Of a DNA stretch of 64,000 bases, positions 22,830-34,051 are shown piece by piece. Origin of the DNA: Dipteronia dyeriana (Eukaryota > Streptophyta > Magnoliopsida > Sapindales > Sapindaceae). The DNA is taken from contig CM065296.1 of assembly GCA_032871835.1 (NCBI GenBank), forward strand, positions 3,544,001 through 3,608,000. Reading direction: 5' to 3'. The position numbers and the translations under genes were made by a program. Under the pieces are notes generated by a model. It had not been told where the DNA came from and did not search any database. It worked only from the letters and a program-made list of their open reading frames with translations. The stretch's first letter is position 1; the number at the start of each line of letters is the position of its first letter.

Positions 22830-25536
22830 TCTGTTTTTGTTCAATCATCTACACACGCTTGTATCTGAATTGAGTTTGGACTTAAAAGTGAATGTCTGGA
22901 GTCCAAAATATTTCCACCGGTGCTGCATTGTTGTTCCACCGCTACAGTATAAACTGGTGTTGAAAAAAAATGTTTGGCTATCATAGCCAAGATTGGAAAG
23001 TACTTTTCATGCTCATTTCACAAGTGTAGAATATCAAATTTTTTATCTTACGTGTCTTCTATAAACACAAAAGAGGTACCTAGATAAGATTCAAGCTCGA
23101 AATACGTGTTGAACCTTGATGAAGAAGAACCTCGTAACTTTTTGGTTTTTTTTGGATAACAGATTATACCCTAAACTCATAAATCCAGAGGATGATGAGG
23201 ACTGAGATACATTTTGAGTTTGTGGAACATCTATATTCATTGATGGACCAAAAACTCTAAGATATTCATCATATAACTCATACAATAATGTCTTAACTCT
23301 ATCACAACACTTATCAACATCATACTCTATTTTTAAACTTTGTTCATAATAAACAGAAAGATAATCATACAAACTTTCTAATCTACAACGTGGATCAAAA
23401 CATATGGTAATCAAATAAATATTTGGAAACTCTTTATAATATTCTAACCATTTAGCCTTCATAGCAGTAACGGACTCCAGCAATTGTGGGTCGGTTTCAC
23501 AATGAGCTAAGGCTAGGGGTGAGCATGGTTCGATTCGATTCGATTTTAGGTCAAACCCAATTGAACCTAAAATATTTCGATTCATCCAAAATTGAACCGG
23601 TTAAAACCTAATAAAAAATAAGAACCGAATTGAATTGAACCTATTTTAATCGATTCGATTCAATTTGGTTTTGGGCCTAATGGGCCGGCTAGCTTAATGG
23701 GTTTTTTGAATTATTTTTTAACATTAATGGGTTGTTGGATATTAATTTTGGACATTAGAATAGCCAAAATCAAACATAACTTAAAAATATATTAAAAAAA
23801 AATAAATAAGTTAAAAACATATTACCCTTAAATATATTAAATATATTAGGTTTTTGTTTTTACTTATATACTCGGTTTATTCGGTTCAATCCGGTTTTAA
23901 GAAAATCAAGCCGATTTGAACAGAAAAAAATTTCAATTTTCAATTTTTAAACCGGTTTAAACCGAGTTACCCTTACGAATCGAATCGAATACCCTTTTTT
24001 CGATTCGATTCGGTTCGAATCGCAACTTAATGCCCACCCCTAGCTAAGGCACTGACAATATTAAGACTCTCAATAATAAATAAATTAGTTGTAGGATAAA
24101 AAACACCAAATAAATTGTTAGTAGCAGTATTAAAGACTTTTAACAAACAACAAACATTATTACAAACATCTCAATGACTTAGATAAATATTAATGTGACT
24201 AACATTATATTGAATAAAAGTAACTAATAAATCTCTATAATCATAACTTCTAGAAAGCAATTTATATATATAATTCTAGCGTGTTGGAACATCACGAGAA
24301 AATCTAACTATACACTTACCATTTTGTTTACAATATGTTGCCCATGCTTTCATTACAGAAGGATTTCTCCACAAATAATAGATGACATCTTTAATAGATT
24401 GAATAAAATGTTGAAGAGTTTCTAATCCTTTTTGAACACATAAATTTAACACATGGCATGCACATCGTTGATGAAATTTTTTACCACAAAGATAAGGTTT
24501 GTATAACTCAATTAAAGCAGGAACAACAACAGTATTATTAGAAACATTATTGAAACCAATTGCGAAAAATTTGTTTTCAATATTATACTTTGTAAAAATA
24601 ATTATAAGATATTTAAAAATATTAACAGCAGTGTGTTTCTCATCAAAAACTCTAAATGTAAGATTTTTTTTTGGAGAGTCCATAGATTATCCATATAAGT
24701 GGCATGTGACACCCAAATATGAATGCATTCTCCAATGGTCACTCCATATGTCGACACATAAGGAAACACGACCATTATATTTTTCAAAATATTTTTCCAA
24801 CTTTCTTTTTTCTCTGTCATAAAATTTTTCAAGTGTTTTTATGAGCGTGACTATTGGAATATGACATGCAACGAGATTTAATGCTCGTTTACAATAATTA
24901 ATAAAACCAACATTTTCACCAAAACAAAATGGCAAGTTTTTTGTTGTAACCATTATAGCTAATTCTTTTCTATTATTTTCATCACTGTATTTAAATAATT
25001 GGTGGCTAGGGATAGTGTTCCTGACAATTTGAGATTGTGAACTCGACAAGACCTCTGCTTCTGGATGATTGTTCGTTATATGCTTCCGATATGTGTCATA
25101 TCTTCCAGATTTGTTCCACTTAAATATTTTTTTACAGTAATTGCAAACCACTTTAAGGGTTTCATCGTCTTGAGTAACTTTCTTCATATGGCGCACGAAG
25201 AGATCAGATTTGACCTTCTTCGATACATTCTCTTGTGAAGGTGGATGAAATTCAAAATCTGCAGGCTGTTCTTCAGACGTATTTTCTGATTGACTTGTGA
25301 AATTAGGGATAGAATTGGGTCGATCGGGATCGGGTTCATAAATTATTAAAGGGGGATGAGATTGATGGGGGATGAGATTGATGGGGGATTTGGCCTAAGT
25401 CTTCAGCATAGACTTGGCTTTGCAGATACTCGTGATAGGCATTGTCATCAGAACCGAGATTATCGGTCATACGACCCTTACCTTTCATCGTAATTGAACG
25501 CCTAGGGCCATCACGACTGCCACTTCTTCTTGCCAT
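22830..25536 (-). pseudogene. hAT transposase of the inner element, decayed
   Basis: Minus-strand gene starting MARRSGSRDGPRRSITMKGK. A BED zinc finger (about 25190-25070, CNYCKKIFKW and YRKHITNNHP) is followed by the RNase-H core (about 24810-24290, VSLCVDIWSDH and FHQRCACHVLNLCVQKG), a DUF4413-type segment (about 23500-23220, YLITICFDPRCRLE) and an hATC-like end (about 22990-22840, STGGNILDSRHSLLSP). At least three frame shifts and stops and the inserted MITE at 23514-24042 break it. The protein is of a different hAT subfamily from the outer element. Confidence 0.8.
23514..24042. mobile_element. hAT-type MITE inside the inner hAT element
   Basis: A 529-bp element with ends TAGGGGTGAGCAT and (reverse) TAGGGGTGGGCAT and a perfect 8-bp duplication, GCTAAGGC, at 23506-23513 and 24043-24050. 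Both arms are rich in GATTCGATTCG and GGTTCGATTCG words that extend the inverted repeat. It has no coding capacity. It is the youngest insertion in the hAT nest. Confidence 0.9.
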
Positions 25537-27539
25537 TTTAAAAATTGAATTGTAAAATTTCTTCAACAAAAAATGTTAAAAAAAAAATTAATGAAAATAA
25601 ATGGTTGGACATAAATTTGGTTGTAATTTGGAAACTTAGTAGTTAGTTATTGCAAATAAAATAAATTCAAAATAAAATAAATTACAAATGAATGAAATTG
25701 GAAACTTATTAAATAGTAATTTCAAATTAAATTGTAAATAATGTAAAATAAATAAATTGGAAACTTAATTGCAAATAAAACAAATTGGAAGCTTAATGGC
25801 AAATTGCAGATAAATGAAATTGGAAACTTAGTATCTGCAAATTAAATAAATTTGAAACTTAGTAATTGAGAGAGAATTGAAAACGTGAAGAGTTAGAGAA
25901 TTGAGACTTTAGAGAGAAATGAGAATTACAGAGAATTGAGAGGAAATTGGAGTAGGGATAAATGAATGTAGGAGAAGGGTATTTATAGAAAACAAAAAAA
26001 AAACTGAACGTTGGAGGCTCAACGGTCTATTGACGTTAGCAAACTGTTGGGCCTCCAACGGTTCAGTCCAATATAAAAAAAACGGTTTTGGTGGAACTGG
26101 AATCGGAATCATGTACTGGTTCGGTTACAATTTTTTCAGTGCCGGTTCCGATTCAGTTTTTTCGGTGTCGGTTCCGGTTCGGTTTATCGGTTTGAACTGA
26201 ACCACCGACATGTATAGTGGAAATATCTGAAGCGTTAAATAGTTATAAGGAAGATGAACATCTAGGCCCTGCAGTTGTTGCTATGGAGACAAAGTTGAAA
26301 AAATATTAGAATAACATTCCTCTACTTTATGCCTTAAGTGTTATAGTAGATCCTAGGGTTAAATTATCTAGTTTAGAAGTTTTACTTGAGTTTATCGGTA
26401 CTAATTTAACAATAGATTATTCAGAACAGGTAACTGACAATCGAAACAAGTTGTTTGAAATTTTTCATATTTATAAGCGCAGGTTTGACAATAGTGACAT
26501 CCCCCAATCAGCAGAATCGGAGATAGAGCCGAAGCAAATAAGTTGGAGCCTTCTCAAACGATGAAAAAATGACAAATCAGTAAGTACTTCTTCAGGGCAA
26601 AAATCTGATCCATCTTCTTGTGCCGAGCTGACTAGGTACCTTGAAACACAGTTCGATGCTGTTGAAGATAAGGAAGAGTTTGATTTGTTGTTATGGTGGA
26701 AGACCTATATGTACAGGTATCCGGTTCTGTCACACCTAGCACGTGACGTACTGGTTATCCCCGTGTCCACGGTGTCTTCAGAATAAACTTTCAGCACTAG
26801 TGGACACATAATTGAACCAAGAAGAAGTTGTTTGTCTCTGGAGATGGTGGAGGTATTGACATGCGTTCGGGATTGGGAGCATGCTAAAAAAGGTTGCAAA
26901 ATCAAGCTGTAGATAATGAACTTATTCTAAATTTCAACAATCCATATGTTGATAAGCCTTCCGGTAGTGGCCAAGGCCAGAACTAGGTTATTCTTTTACA
27001 TGTGTATTTACTTGTAAGTTGTAATACAAATGTACTCTTTTTCCCTTACCAAGTTTTTACCCCACTAGGTTTTTTTTTGTAAGGTTTTTAATGAGGCAAA
27101 AATGTAAATATGTAATACAGAATTCCATAAGTCAAAAATAAATAAAAAATTATTCATTTCATATTTTCGTAATTACATCTACTTTTTTTTGGTATTACTT
27201 TATCATTATTCATTTTTGGAATTAACATGAATATTAAATATTTGATCTACCAAACTAATACAATTGGATTGATTATTATTTTTCATATTAATTATTTCAA
27301 CAGATAAACAAATAAATTTAAAAATTACATTTATAAAATTGAATTGTTAAATTGATATTTTGTTATTTTTTAGTGTATTACTGTATTTTCAGTCAATCCT
27401 AAACCCTAAACCCAAAATCCAAGAAAATTTAATTTTAAAATTTGGATTCGAAAATGAAATTGGATCTGCCCATGGACCACAGGTGGACCAAGCCAGCGGA
27501 TCAGCCCGTCTGAGACAAGCCACCGTGCCGTGTCATGCC

Positions 27540-27600
27540 CCTGTTTTTGAAAACGGGTCGGGGCGTGCCAGACTATCCCCGACCCATTTTCGAAAACAGG
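27540..27600. repeat. GC-rich hairpin in the 3' subterminal region of hAT copy 1
   Basis: Two 24-base arms (27540-27563 and 27577-27600; CCTGTTTTTGAAAACGGGTC and its near complement) differ at two positions and surround a 13-base loop. The second copy has other GC-rich hairpins at the equivalent place. They probably belong to the transposon ends. Confidence 0.7.
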
Positions 27601-28019
27601 CCACAACGGGCTATGCCAAATGGGTCGGCCCAATCCATTTTTACACCTTTAGTTTCAATGAAGTTATAATTCTATCATATAGAAATATATAGGTGGAATT
27701 GGTGATAAATGTCACCTTTTTTTTGTTGAGTTGTGATGATGTCACCAGCTTAATAATTTATGTTTAAAAGACATCAATTATGGTGAACTATCGAAATTGC
27801 CCTCAAAAGTTTTATATGTGCTTCCATCTACGTTCTGACAAAACAAAAAATTTCTTCTCTCTCCATAAAAGTTCTTTGGCAGTCGAACTACCAGTCCTCT
27901 CTCTCTCAAATACTTTTTTCTCTGTTTCGAATCTGTAGGTAACTGATGTTCCCCATCTCCCTAATGAGTTTCATGCATTTGTGAGTGATTTAAAAATGTA
28001 AAAATTAGTTTTTTAGAAA

Positions 28020-28650
28020 GAAAAAAAAATCGAGCTTTTCTGTGCACGAATTATTTAAAAAAAATTGAGCTTTTACTCTATTATTTCGAGCTTTTATTCT
28101 ATTGTGGCGAACTATTGTGAAAAAAGTTTCAAGCTTTTATTCTATGTTTTCGAGTTTTTATTCTATGGTGGTGAACTTTTGTTGTATTGGAGGAATTTTT
28201 GATTGTTTATAGAGGAATTATTCTATTGTTTCGAGCTGATATGATATTTTTTCGAGCTTTTTTTGTATTGTGGCGCGCTTTTGTTGTATTGTATAATAAT
28301 TTCATTATCAAGGAATTTTGTATTGTTTGACGAGGAATTATTTGATTTTTTCGAGCTTTTATTATATGGTTTCGAGTTGATGTTATATTATTTCGAGTTT
28401 TTGTTGTACCATGACGAGCTTTAATTGTATTCTATATTTACTTCATTTACGTTAAAATATATTTATTTTTGTCGAGGAGTTTTTGATATTTCGAGCTTTT
28501 ATTAAATTGTTTCGAGCTTTTCTTATATAATTTCGAGCTTTTGTTGTAGGATGTCCAGCTTTTGTAAAATAATTCGAGATTTTTTTGTTAATTTCTGAGT
28601 TTTTATCAGATTTTTCCAAATTTTTTTCTATTGGATCGAGCTTTTTTTTC
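28020..28650 (+). repeat. Subterminal TCGAGCTTTT array, left arm of the large MULE
   Basis: About twenty-five loosely spaced TCGAGCTTTT or TCGAGTTTTT words separated by short T-rich stretches such as ATTCTATTGTT. The array mirrors that in the right arm, where the complement AAAAGCTCGA is read. Confidence 0.75.
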
Positions 28651-28699
28651 TTGTTCTTAGATGTTTTTTTATTAAATTTTGTTGAGTATTTTTTGGAAA

Positions 28700-30166
28700 T
28701 GGGTTGGAGGATTTTTATAATGGTTTGTCATGACGATTTGAACAAGAGAATGAATCGGGTGAGAATAGTCATATCTTACAACAGTCGATGGGAGTAGTTA
28801 CCCGACGGAAGTCAGAGGTTTTTAGGTTTTGATAACCAAGGAATGTACGTGTCAAAGAGTATGATTTAAAAGAGTATGATTTGTGAAGAACTGTTATCGA
28901 TTGTGGAAAAGTTGTGAAGTATGATGTGAACAAATACAGTGTTGATCTACAATGTCTATCAATATTTCCTAGGACTACGTGTCGCACATTTATAAGGAAT
29001 GACGATGATGTTCAGTTTATGCTAGGGAAGATAGGGTGATCCCTTAAGTATGTGTCAGTCTCATTGAGTGGGCAACGAGAGGTGTCATTGGTGAAGATAT
29101 CCCTCCTCATGAAAACACCCAACAATTTCGATCATCAGGCGGAAGCAACCAGCTGTTCACAGAAAGAAGTGGGATTAAAGCTCAGAAAAACATGTGTGGT
29201 GTCCCACCAAAAGTAGCCAACCAAGCCGATATAGTCAGACCTTAATTTGATGATGTGTTTGGTTGTCGATTTGAGATGAATGATGGGCAGTACAACCAGC
29301 AATACAATGAGATCTTTACTGACATGAACAATGAGCAGAACATTGAACCGAATGTTGGACCGATTGATTAAGTGAATGATTAGAAAAATTTACATCCAGT
29401 AAATAATGTAGCGAACAATGAGGAAGAGGGACAGTCTGTAGAATCAGAAAGGCGTGAAAGATGTGTACACATATTTAGTTGCAGTGCACCAGATTTAGCT
29501 GGGACTTCCGAGGTCCGGCCTAATGTAACTCCATATGATTATGATAATGGCACAACGTGAGTTATTCAATCGTACTCGTTTGGTATGGGTGGAAGCAGGA
29601 ACTTGGTAGAAGCTGAACCTACAAGCATGATTTATAAAGGGCAATTTTTTCCTACTAAAAAAGATTTGAAGAGACTAGTTGGTCATTTTGCAATGCGGCA
29701 GAACTTAGAGTGCAAGGTAAAAAGGTCCAATAAGACAACGCTACATCTGGTTTGTTTGATGGATAACTGTATGTGGAAGTTAAGAGCTGTGAAAAGAGAT
29801 GAATTGTCATACTTCCAAGTAAGAAGTTTTGTGAACGAACACACTTGTTCATTGGAAGAGATTCACCACCGCCACCGACAATCTAGTGCAGTCATAATTG
29901 GAAAAGTGGTAGCACCTAGACTTTAACAACAAGATGGTCAACTAATACGTCCAAAGGACATACTCGCGGACATTAAAATATTGTATTTCATCCAAATCAT
30001 GTATAGTAAGGCACATCAAGCCTTGCAGTATGAGTTGTCACTGACCTATAGAACGCATGAGGAATCCTTCCAACTACTGCCATCATTTGGTTACTTGTTA
30101 GAGCAACCAAATCACGACACAACCACTGACTTACAATGCGAAGAATATGGTAAATTTCTGTATTTT
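28700..30166 (+). pseudogene. MuDR-type transposase, N-terminal part
   Basis: Degenerate coding sequence with several stops. The clearest block, about 29507-29926, contains FFPTKKDLKRLVGHFAMRQN, the LECKVKRSNKTT stretch and a CMWKLRAVK motif: the MuDR DNA-binding domain (DBD_Tnp_Mut). Up to 30166 it continues as ILADIK-, SKAHQALQYEL- and EESFQLLPS-like sequence that normally precedes the catalytic domain. The Gypsy element then interrupts it, with the target duplication TTCAT in the coding region. Confidence 0.8.
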
Positions 30167-31280
30167 TTCATTGTTATAGAGATTTTTTGATAGCATGACA
30201 AGTCAGCATGATTAGATATGCCACGCCACAAGAATCAAGAAAGATCAACTCAAAGCCAAATCAAGATTACCTAAGATGGTCAGGGAAGCTAACCGATCGG
30301 ACATAAATAACCTGGTCGGGAAAATTAACCGATCAGGTAGAGAGGATTTGGTCGGGTACCATCCGATCGGGATAAAGAAGTCTGATCAGGATCAGTCAAT
30401 TGGTCAATTGAACAAGGCGTGGTAGACATTAAAGGCAACTACAACTCAAATACGAAGACGAATTATCTTACTTAAACAAGGAATCTATAATTACACTCCA
30501 ATAAGGAAATATCAGTATTTCCTCTTCAGTGTTAGAAAATTCTGTTCAGGAAAGAACTCAAAGCTTCTAGAATGATAAACTCCAAAACAGGAAAGAAAAC
30601 AAAGACGACTTCAACAACTAATCAGTCCTAATTAAACATTATCACCTTTCCTTATTTGTATAACAAAGATTAGGGTTATATGTATATATAAATAGACCCA
30701 CAATCTCATTGTAAAATATAGATAACCACCCGTAGAAAAGAGACACTAAAAAAAAAAGATATGCTAAAAAAGAAGAGATTGAGTGTGTAATCATTACAAT
30801 ATAGTGAATTTCTTCTTACTGTCGCAGGCAACCTGCTGGGGTTTATATCCTAAAGATGTAATTTATAAATGGATTTATGAAATAAATAAATAAAAAGTTC
30901 AATTCAATCTTATTGTGTTGTTTATTTTATAACTTGTGCATATTAACATCCTGGATTGTCAGATGTAATCTCGAACTGTGTATATGAGTGTCATATACAG
31001 ATGGATGCAATAAGAGACGTGCAATCTAAAGAGTCCATAGATAGCAAATAAAGCTGGGTACTTTATTTATGGTTAATCTATAGCTGCGGTCTATTCCGTA
31101 ATGTACGATGATTCTATCTTGAATCATTCATATGAGATATGAGAATGGAGGCACCTTGTATGATGTGATCATATAAGACTGGGTCATGATCTATATGAAT
31201 CTCTCACCATGATCCGTTTACCAATGAGATTCATATATATTAACTAATGATGGATATATATGGGTGATCTTAATTTTGAG

Positions 31281-31915
31281 TAGGGATTGACATTTCCCCC
31301 ACTGGCCCTCACCCCCATTTGGGGTCAAATTTTGCCTCCAAATGGGGTTTGGGGGTGGGGGTACCTACCCCCACCTCCCATTCCCCCATTCCCCCATTTC
31401 TTTTAATAAGGGTGGGGGTGGAGCCTCATTTCCCCCATTTCCGTTTATATATTTATATATTTTTACTTTTATTTTCTAAAAAAATAATAACTTTAACTCT
31501 ATTACTCGTTTACTTTCTATATATTTTTCCCACATATTATTTATGTGTAAAATTATATTACTATAGTTATTTGTATTAATTTCTTATTAAATTAAATCAA
31601 TTATATATTTTAGAATATTTATAGAATTGGATATCGAAATAGTGTGAATCGAACGATTCCAATGATTGAATTTCGAATCTCGAATTCTAAATTTCGGATT
31701 TCAAATTGAAAAATATTAAGATTGAAAATGGGGGAAATGGGGGACGGGGGTGGGGACAGGGGAACCTACCCCCAAACACCCCTATCCCTACTCCCTAAAA
31801 TGGGGTTTGGGGGGGGGGGGGGGGGGGGGGGGGAGGTTTTAGGAATGGGGGTGGGGGTGGGGGTGGGGGTGGGGGGACCCTCCCCCGCCCCAATGGGCCC
31901 CCACGCCTATCCCTG
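31281..31915. mobile_element. G/C-strand-biased hAT-type MITE in the solo LTR
   Basis: A 635-bp insert with ends TAGGGATTGACATTTCCCCC and (reverse) CAGGGATAGGCGTGGGGGCC, flanked by an imperfect 8-bp duplication, ATTTTGAG and CTTCTGAG. The arms are C-rich on the left and G-rich on the right and so form an inverted repeat, with an AT-rich centre. It includes a pure run of 25 G residues (31809-31833) and a GGGGGT repeat (about 31846-31876). Confidence 0.65.
31809..31833 (+). repeat. Homopolymer of 25 G residues
   Basis: Twenty-five consecutive G followed within 15 bases by several GGGGGT units. It could form G-quadruplex structures and is a likely place for sequencing or assembly error in length. 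Confidence 0.9.
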
Positions 31916-34051
31916 CTTCTGAGTGTCTTATCGACTTCTTCAGGTTAGATCGTGGTCTTTGATATACCATGGGTGAGGTCAGATGTATTTCCTGATCAAT
32001 ATACTCCGTATGTTGGGATTGCGGTTTGGCTTGTGGCTGGGTACACAAAAGTGGAATCCACTTCTTCTTGTGAAAAGTAGATGGTAGTTCCCTTAAGGGT
32101 TGATTCATGGCTTGGACAGTATGAACGCTCTCCTAATTCCGTGAGGAAATAAGATTTATTGTCCATTAGAGAATCAACGGTACTTAAAGGATATATGTAA
32201 TTAGAGAGGTATAACGAATATTATGACCTAACTATAATTATGAACTACTATGGAGGATCACACATATGTAATAGCTATATCGATGGACACCGAGTTGTAT
32301 CGGTCTGTGTAAAAGCGTCTGCAGTTGAGAGAGTGCAACTTCGAGTTTTTAGTGGAATAACACCGAAGTTAATAATCAAGAAATATTAATTAAAGAGTTT
32401 AATTAATGATTTTGAGGATTATTGGAGCTCAAAATACCGTGGGTCAATTAGGTCCCCTTGCTAGTCCGATCGATTTAGGTAACAAGGGTCACGGTAAATT
32501 AATTGGATTGTTCAATTAATTGTGTTACGAAAGTGACACGTATTTATTCAAGAAATTAATTGAATAATGAGATTATTTAATTAATAAATAATGGTGATTA
32601 AATAAATTAAATAATGAGATTATTTAATTATGTTATTAATCACTAAATTAAAGATGTTTGTTGATATTTGTTTTAGAATAAAATAAGATAATATGATTAT
32701 TTTATTTTATTAAATTAAATATTTAATTTTAAATTTAAATAGTTTAAATTCAAAATAGATGGTACATTTTAATAAAAATAAAATAAAGATTTTGTTTTAA
32801 ATAAAAATATATCATAAGGTTTTTAAAAGAGGAAATATATTCTTTGAAAACTTTAAAAACCGATCAAAACAAGATATCAATTGAAAAGGAAAATATATAT
32901 ATATATATATATGGAATGTGGATATTAGATTATCAGATACATTAGGGTTGGGTGAATACTATGCACAAAAAGACAAAAAAAAAAGTGTTTTTTGCTTAAG
33001 ATGCCATTTTATAAAGCATAGGAATGGGGATATCAGATTATTAGATGTGATGAATATTAGGGTTGCGTGAATACTATGCACAAAAAGAAAAAAAGAAGAA
33101 GTGTTTTTTTGCATAAGATGCCATTTTATAAAGTGTGCTTGAGATATATAAACAATTTTTTTTTTGTCAACGCAGATCAGATCTCCTGACCTGTATTTAA
33201 AGTGTCCTGCATGAGTGTCGTACAGTGTGAATCAAACAAAAGAAAGAATATATATATATATAGATTATATTTTTAACTAGAATTGTTCTATTGGTTTTGA
33301 ATTTAAAGAAAGAGTTTTAAATTCTTCGATTCAAGTTCTTGAGATCGTAACACGTCCATAAACAGTTACCAGTCTCGGGAGATAGCGAGGAAGATCGAGT
33401 GGTTCAGAAAGAAGGACATCGTAAAGTGTAGGAACATCCAAACCTTGGTAGGATTAGTTCAGAGACAAGGGCATAACGTAAAGTGAAGGAGCCTCCAAAC
33501 GTTTGTATAATTTTCTCTTTTTATATTGATTTCAATTTCATGTGTATACATATATTTTATTATTGTAATAATTGTATGTATAAGTTCCGAAAAAGAATTA
33601 CGATCCAAAGTTCATTGGTCCCAGATCGTTTACGATTTGTATTAAAAATTTTAAAACATACTTCCGCTGCGTAACCGGTGAACGGGCTTCAACACAACAG
33701 TGGATGTTTCCCACCTTGGGGTTTTACCACGTAAACTTATGTATGCATGCTTTTCTTCTTTTTCTATCTTTCTCATAACATCTTCAACAATCTACAAAAA
33801 CTTGTTAGACGCATGATCAATTCTATACGATCCAAAAATCACCATCAACAACTGGCACTAGAAGGAAGGGGATAAAACTCAACTTCGAGAAACCAACATA
33901 AACAGACGAAACACCGAGATACCCTAGCAAGCTAAAAAAAAAAAAGATGATATAGGGTGGATTATCTGTTTTATCAACATTAGAATATACACAAGCGAGC
34001 GAATTCGCGAACAGAGTTCTATATAAAAAAAAGAACTCGTGAAGCAGCAAC

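Larger units (their letters stand above)
22426..26205 (-). mobile_element. Second hAT element inserted antisense into copy 1
   Basis: A 3780-bp element bounded by a perfect 8-bp duplication, CGACATGT, at 22418-22425 and 26206-26213, as expected for hAT. The reading frame of the outer transposase is cut exactly at this duplication. Terminal inverted repeats are short and weak (CGCCGGTTCCGG against GTGGTTCAGTTC). A TATAAATA box for its gene lies on the minus strand at about 25979-25986. It has itself been hit by a 529-bp MITE. Confidence 0.85.
21109..26912 (+). pseudogene. hAT transposase, copy 1, interrupted and decayed
   Basis: Starts MNHNQQPYFPDGLNILNDEF. A BED-type zinc finger follows (about 21310-21420, C..C..H..H pattern with KFKFCRKEY and GHLRRHMLKC), then the RNase-H-like core with LDNASANTSSIALFVARN and FHQRCACHIINLVV (about 21880-22020). 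At 22417 the frame is cut by an inserted antisense hAT and resumes at 26214 with the remaining core and the hATC dimerisation region (about 26690-26905, WWKTYMYRYPVLSHLARDVL and RSCLSLEMVEVL). Several stop codons and frame shifts are present besides the insertion, so no active enzyme is expected. The BED and hATC domains place it in the plant hAT (Ac/Tag-like, ZBED) superfamily. Confidence 0.88.
17735..27651 (+). mobile_element. hAT transposon copy 1, expanded to 9.9 kb by nested insertions
   Basis: Outer element of a nest. Its right end, CCATTTTTACACCTTTA, is the complement of the terminal repeat seen in the second copy (TAGTGGTGTAAAAATGG at 57492). The left end, TAGGCTGACAAAG followed by GC-rich GGCCGTGCCAGGC, is a diverged version. 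Inside, in order: TATA box and CT-rich leader, a long 5' intron broken by a 1.75-kb MULE-like element, the transposase (start 21109), an inserted antisense hAT element (22426-26205), the transposase C-terminus and a GC-rich 3' subterminal region. No matching 8-bp duplication could be found at its outer ends, so both limits carry some uncertainty. Confidence 0.75.
30834..33694. mobile_element. Solo LTR, probably Copia-type, in the 5' LTR
   Basis: Begins TGCTGGGGTTTATATCC and ends GGCTTCAACA, in the TG...CA form of an LTR, with a near-perfect 5-bp duplication, CAACC (30829-30833) and CAACA (33695-33699). The 3' LTR of the Gypsy element lacks this block. It contains no coding region. Without its own insert (the MITE at 31281) it is about 2.2 kb, long for a Copia LTR. 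It includes a duplicated stretch of about 116-bp period (about 32905-33145; GTGAATACTATGCACAAAAAG twice). The superfamily is a guess from the terminal sequences. Confidence 0.65.
30172..33850 (+). repeat. 5' LTR of the Gypsy element, split by a solo LTR
   Basis: The parts 30172-30833 and 33695-33850 together align with the 3' LTR at 37017-37841. A TATA-like TATATATAAATAG is at about 30684-30696, with its counterpart at about 37547. By eye the two LTRs differ at roughly one base in ten, so the element is not recent. Confidence 0.85.

Noticed and set aside
31319..32108. Gly- or His/Pro-rich open frames
   Set aside because: Translation of the G/C homopolymer and GGGGGT repeats in the MITE.
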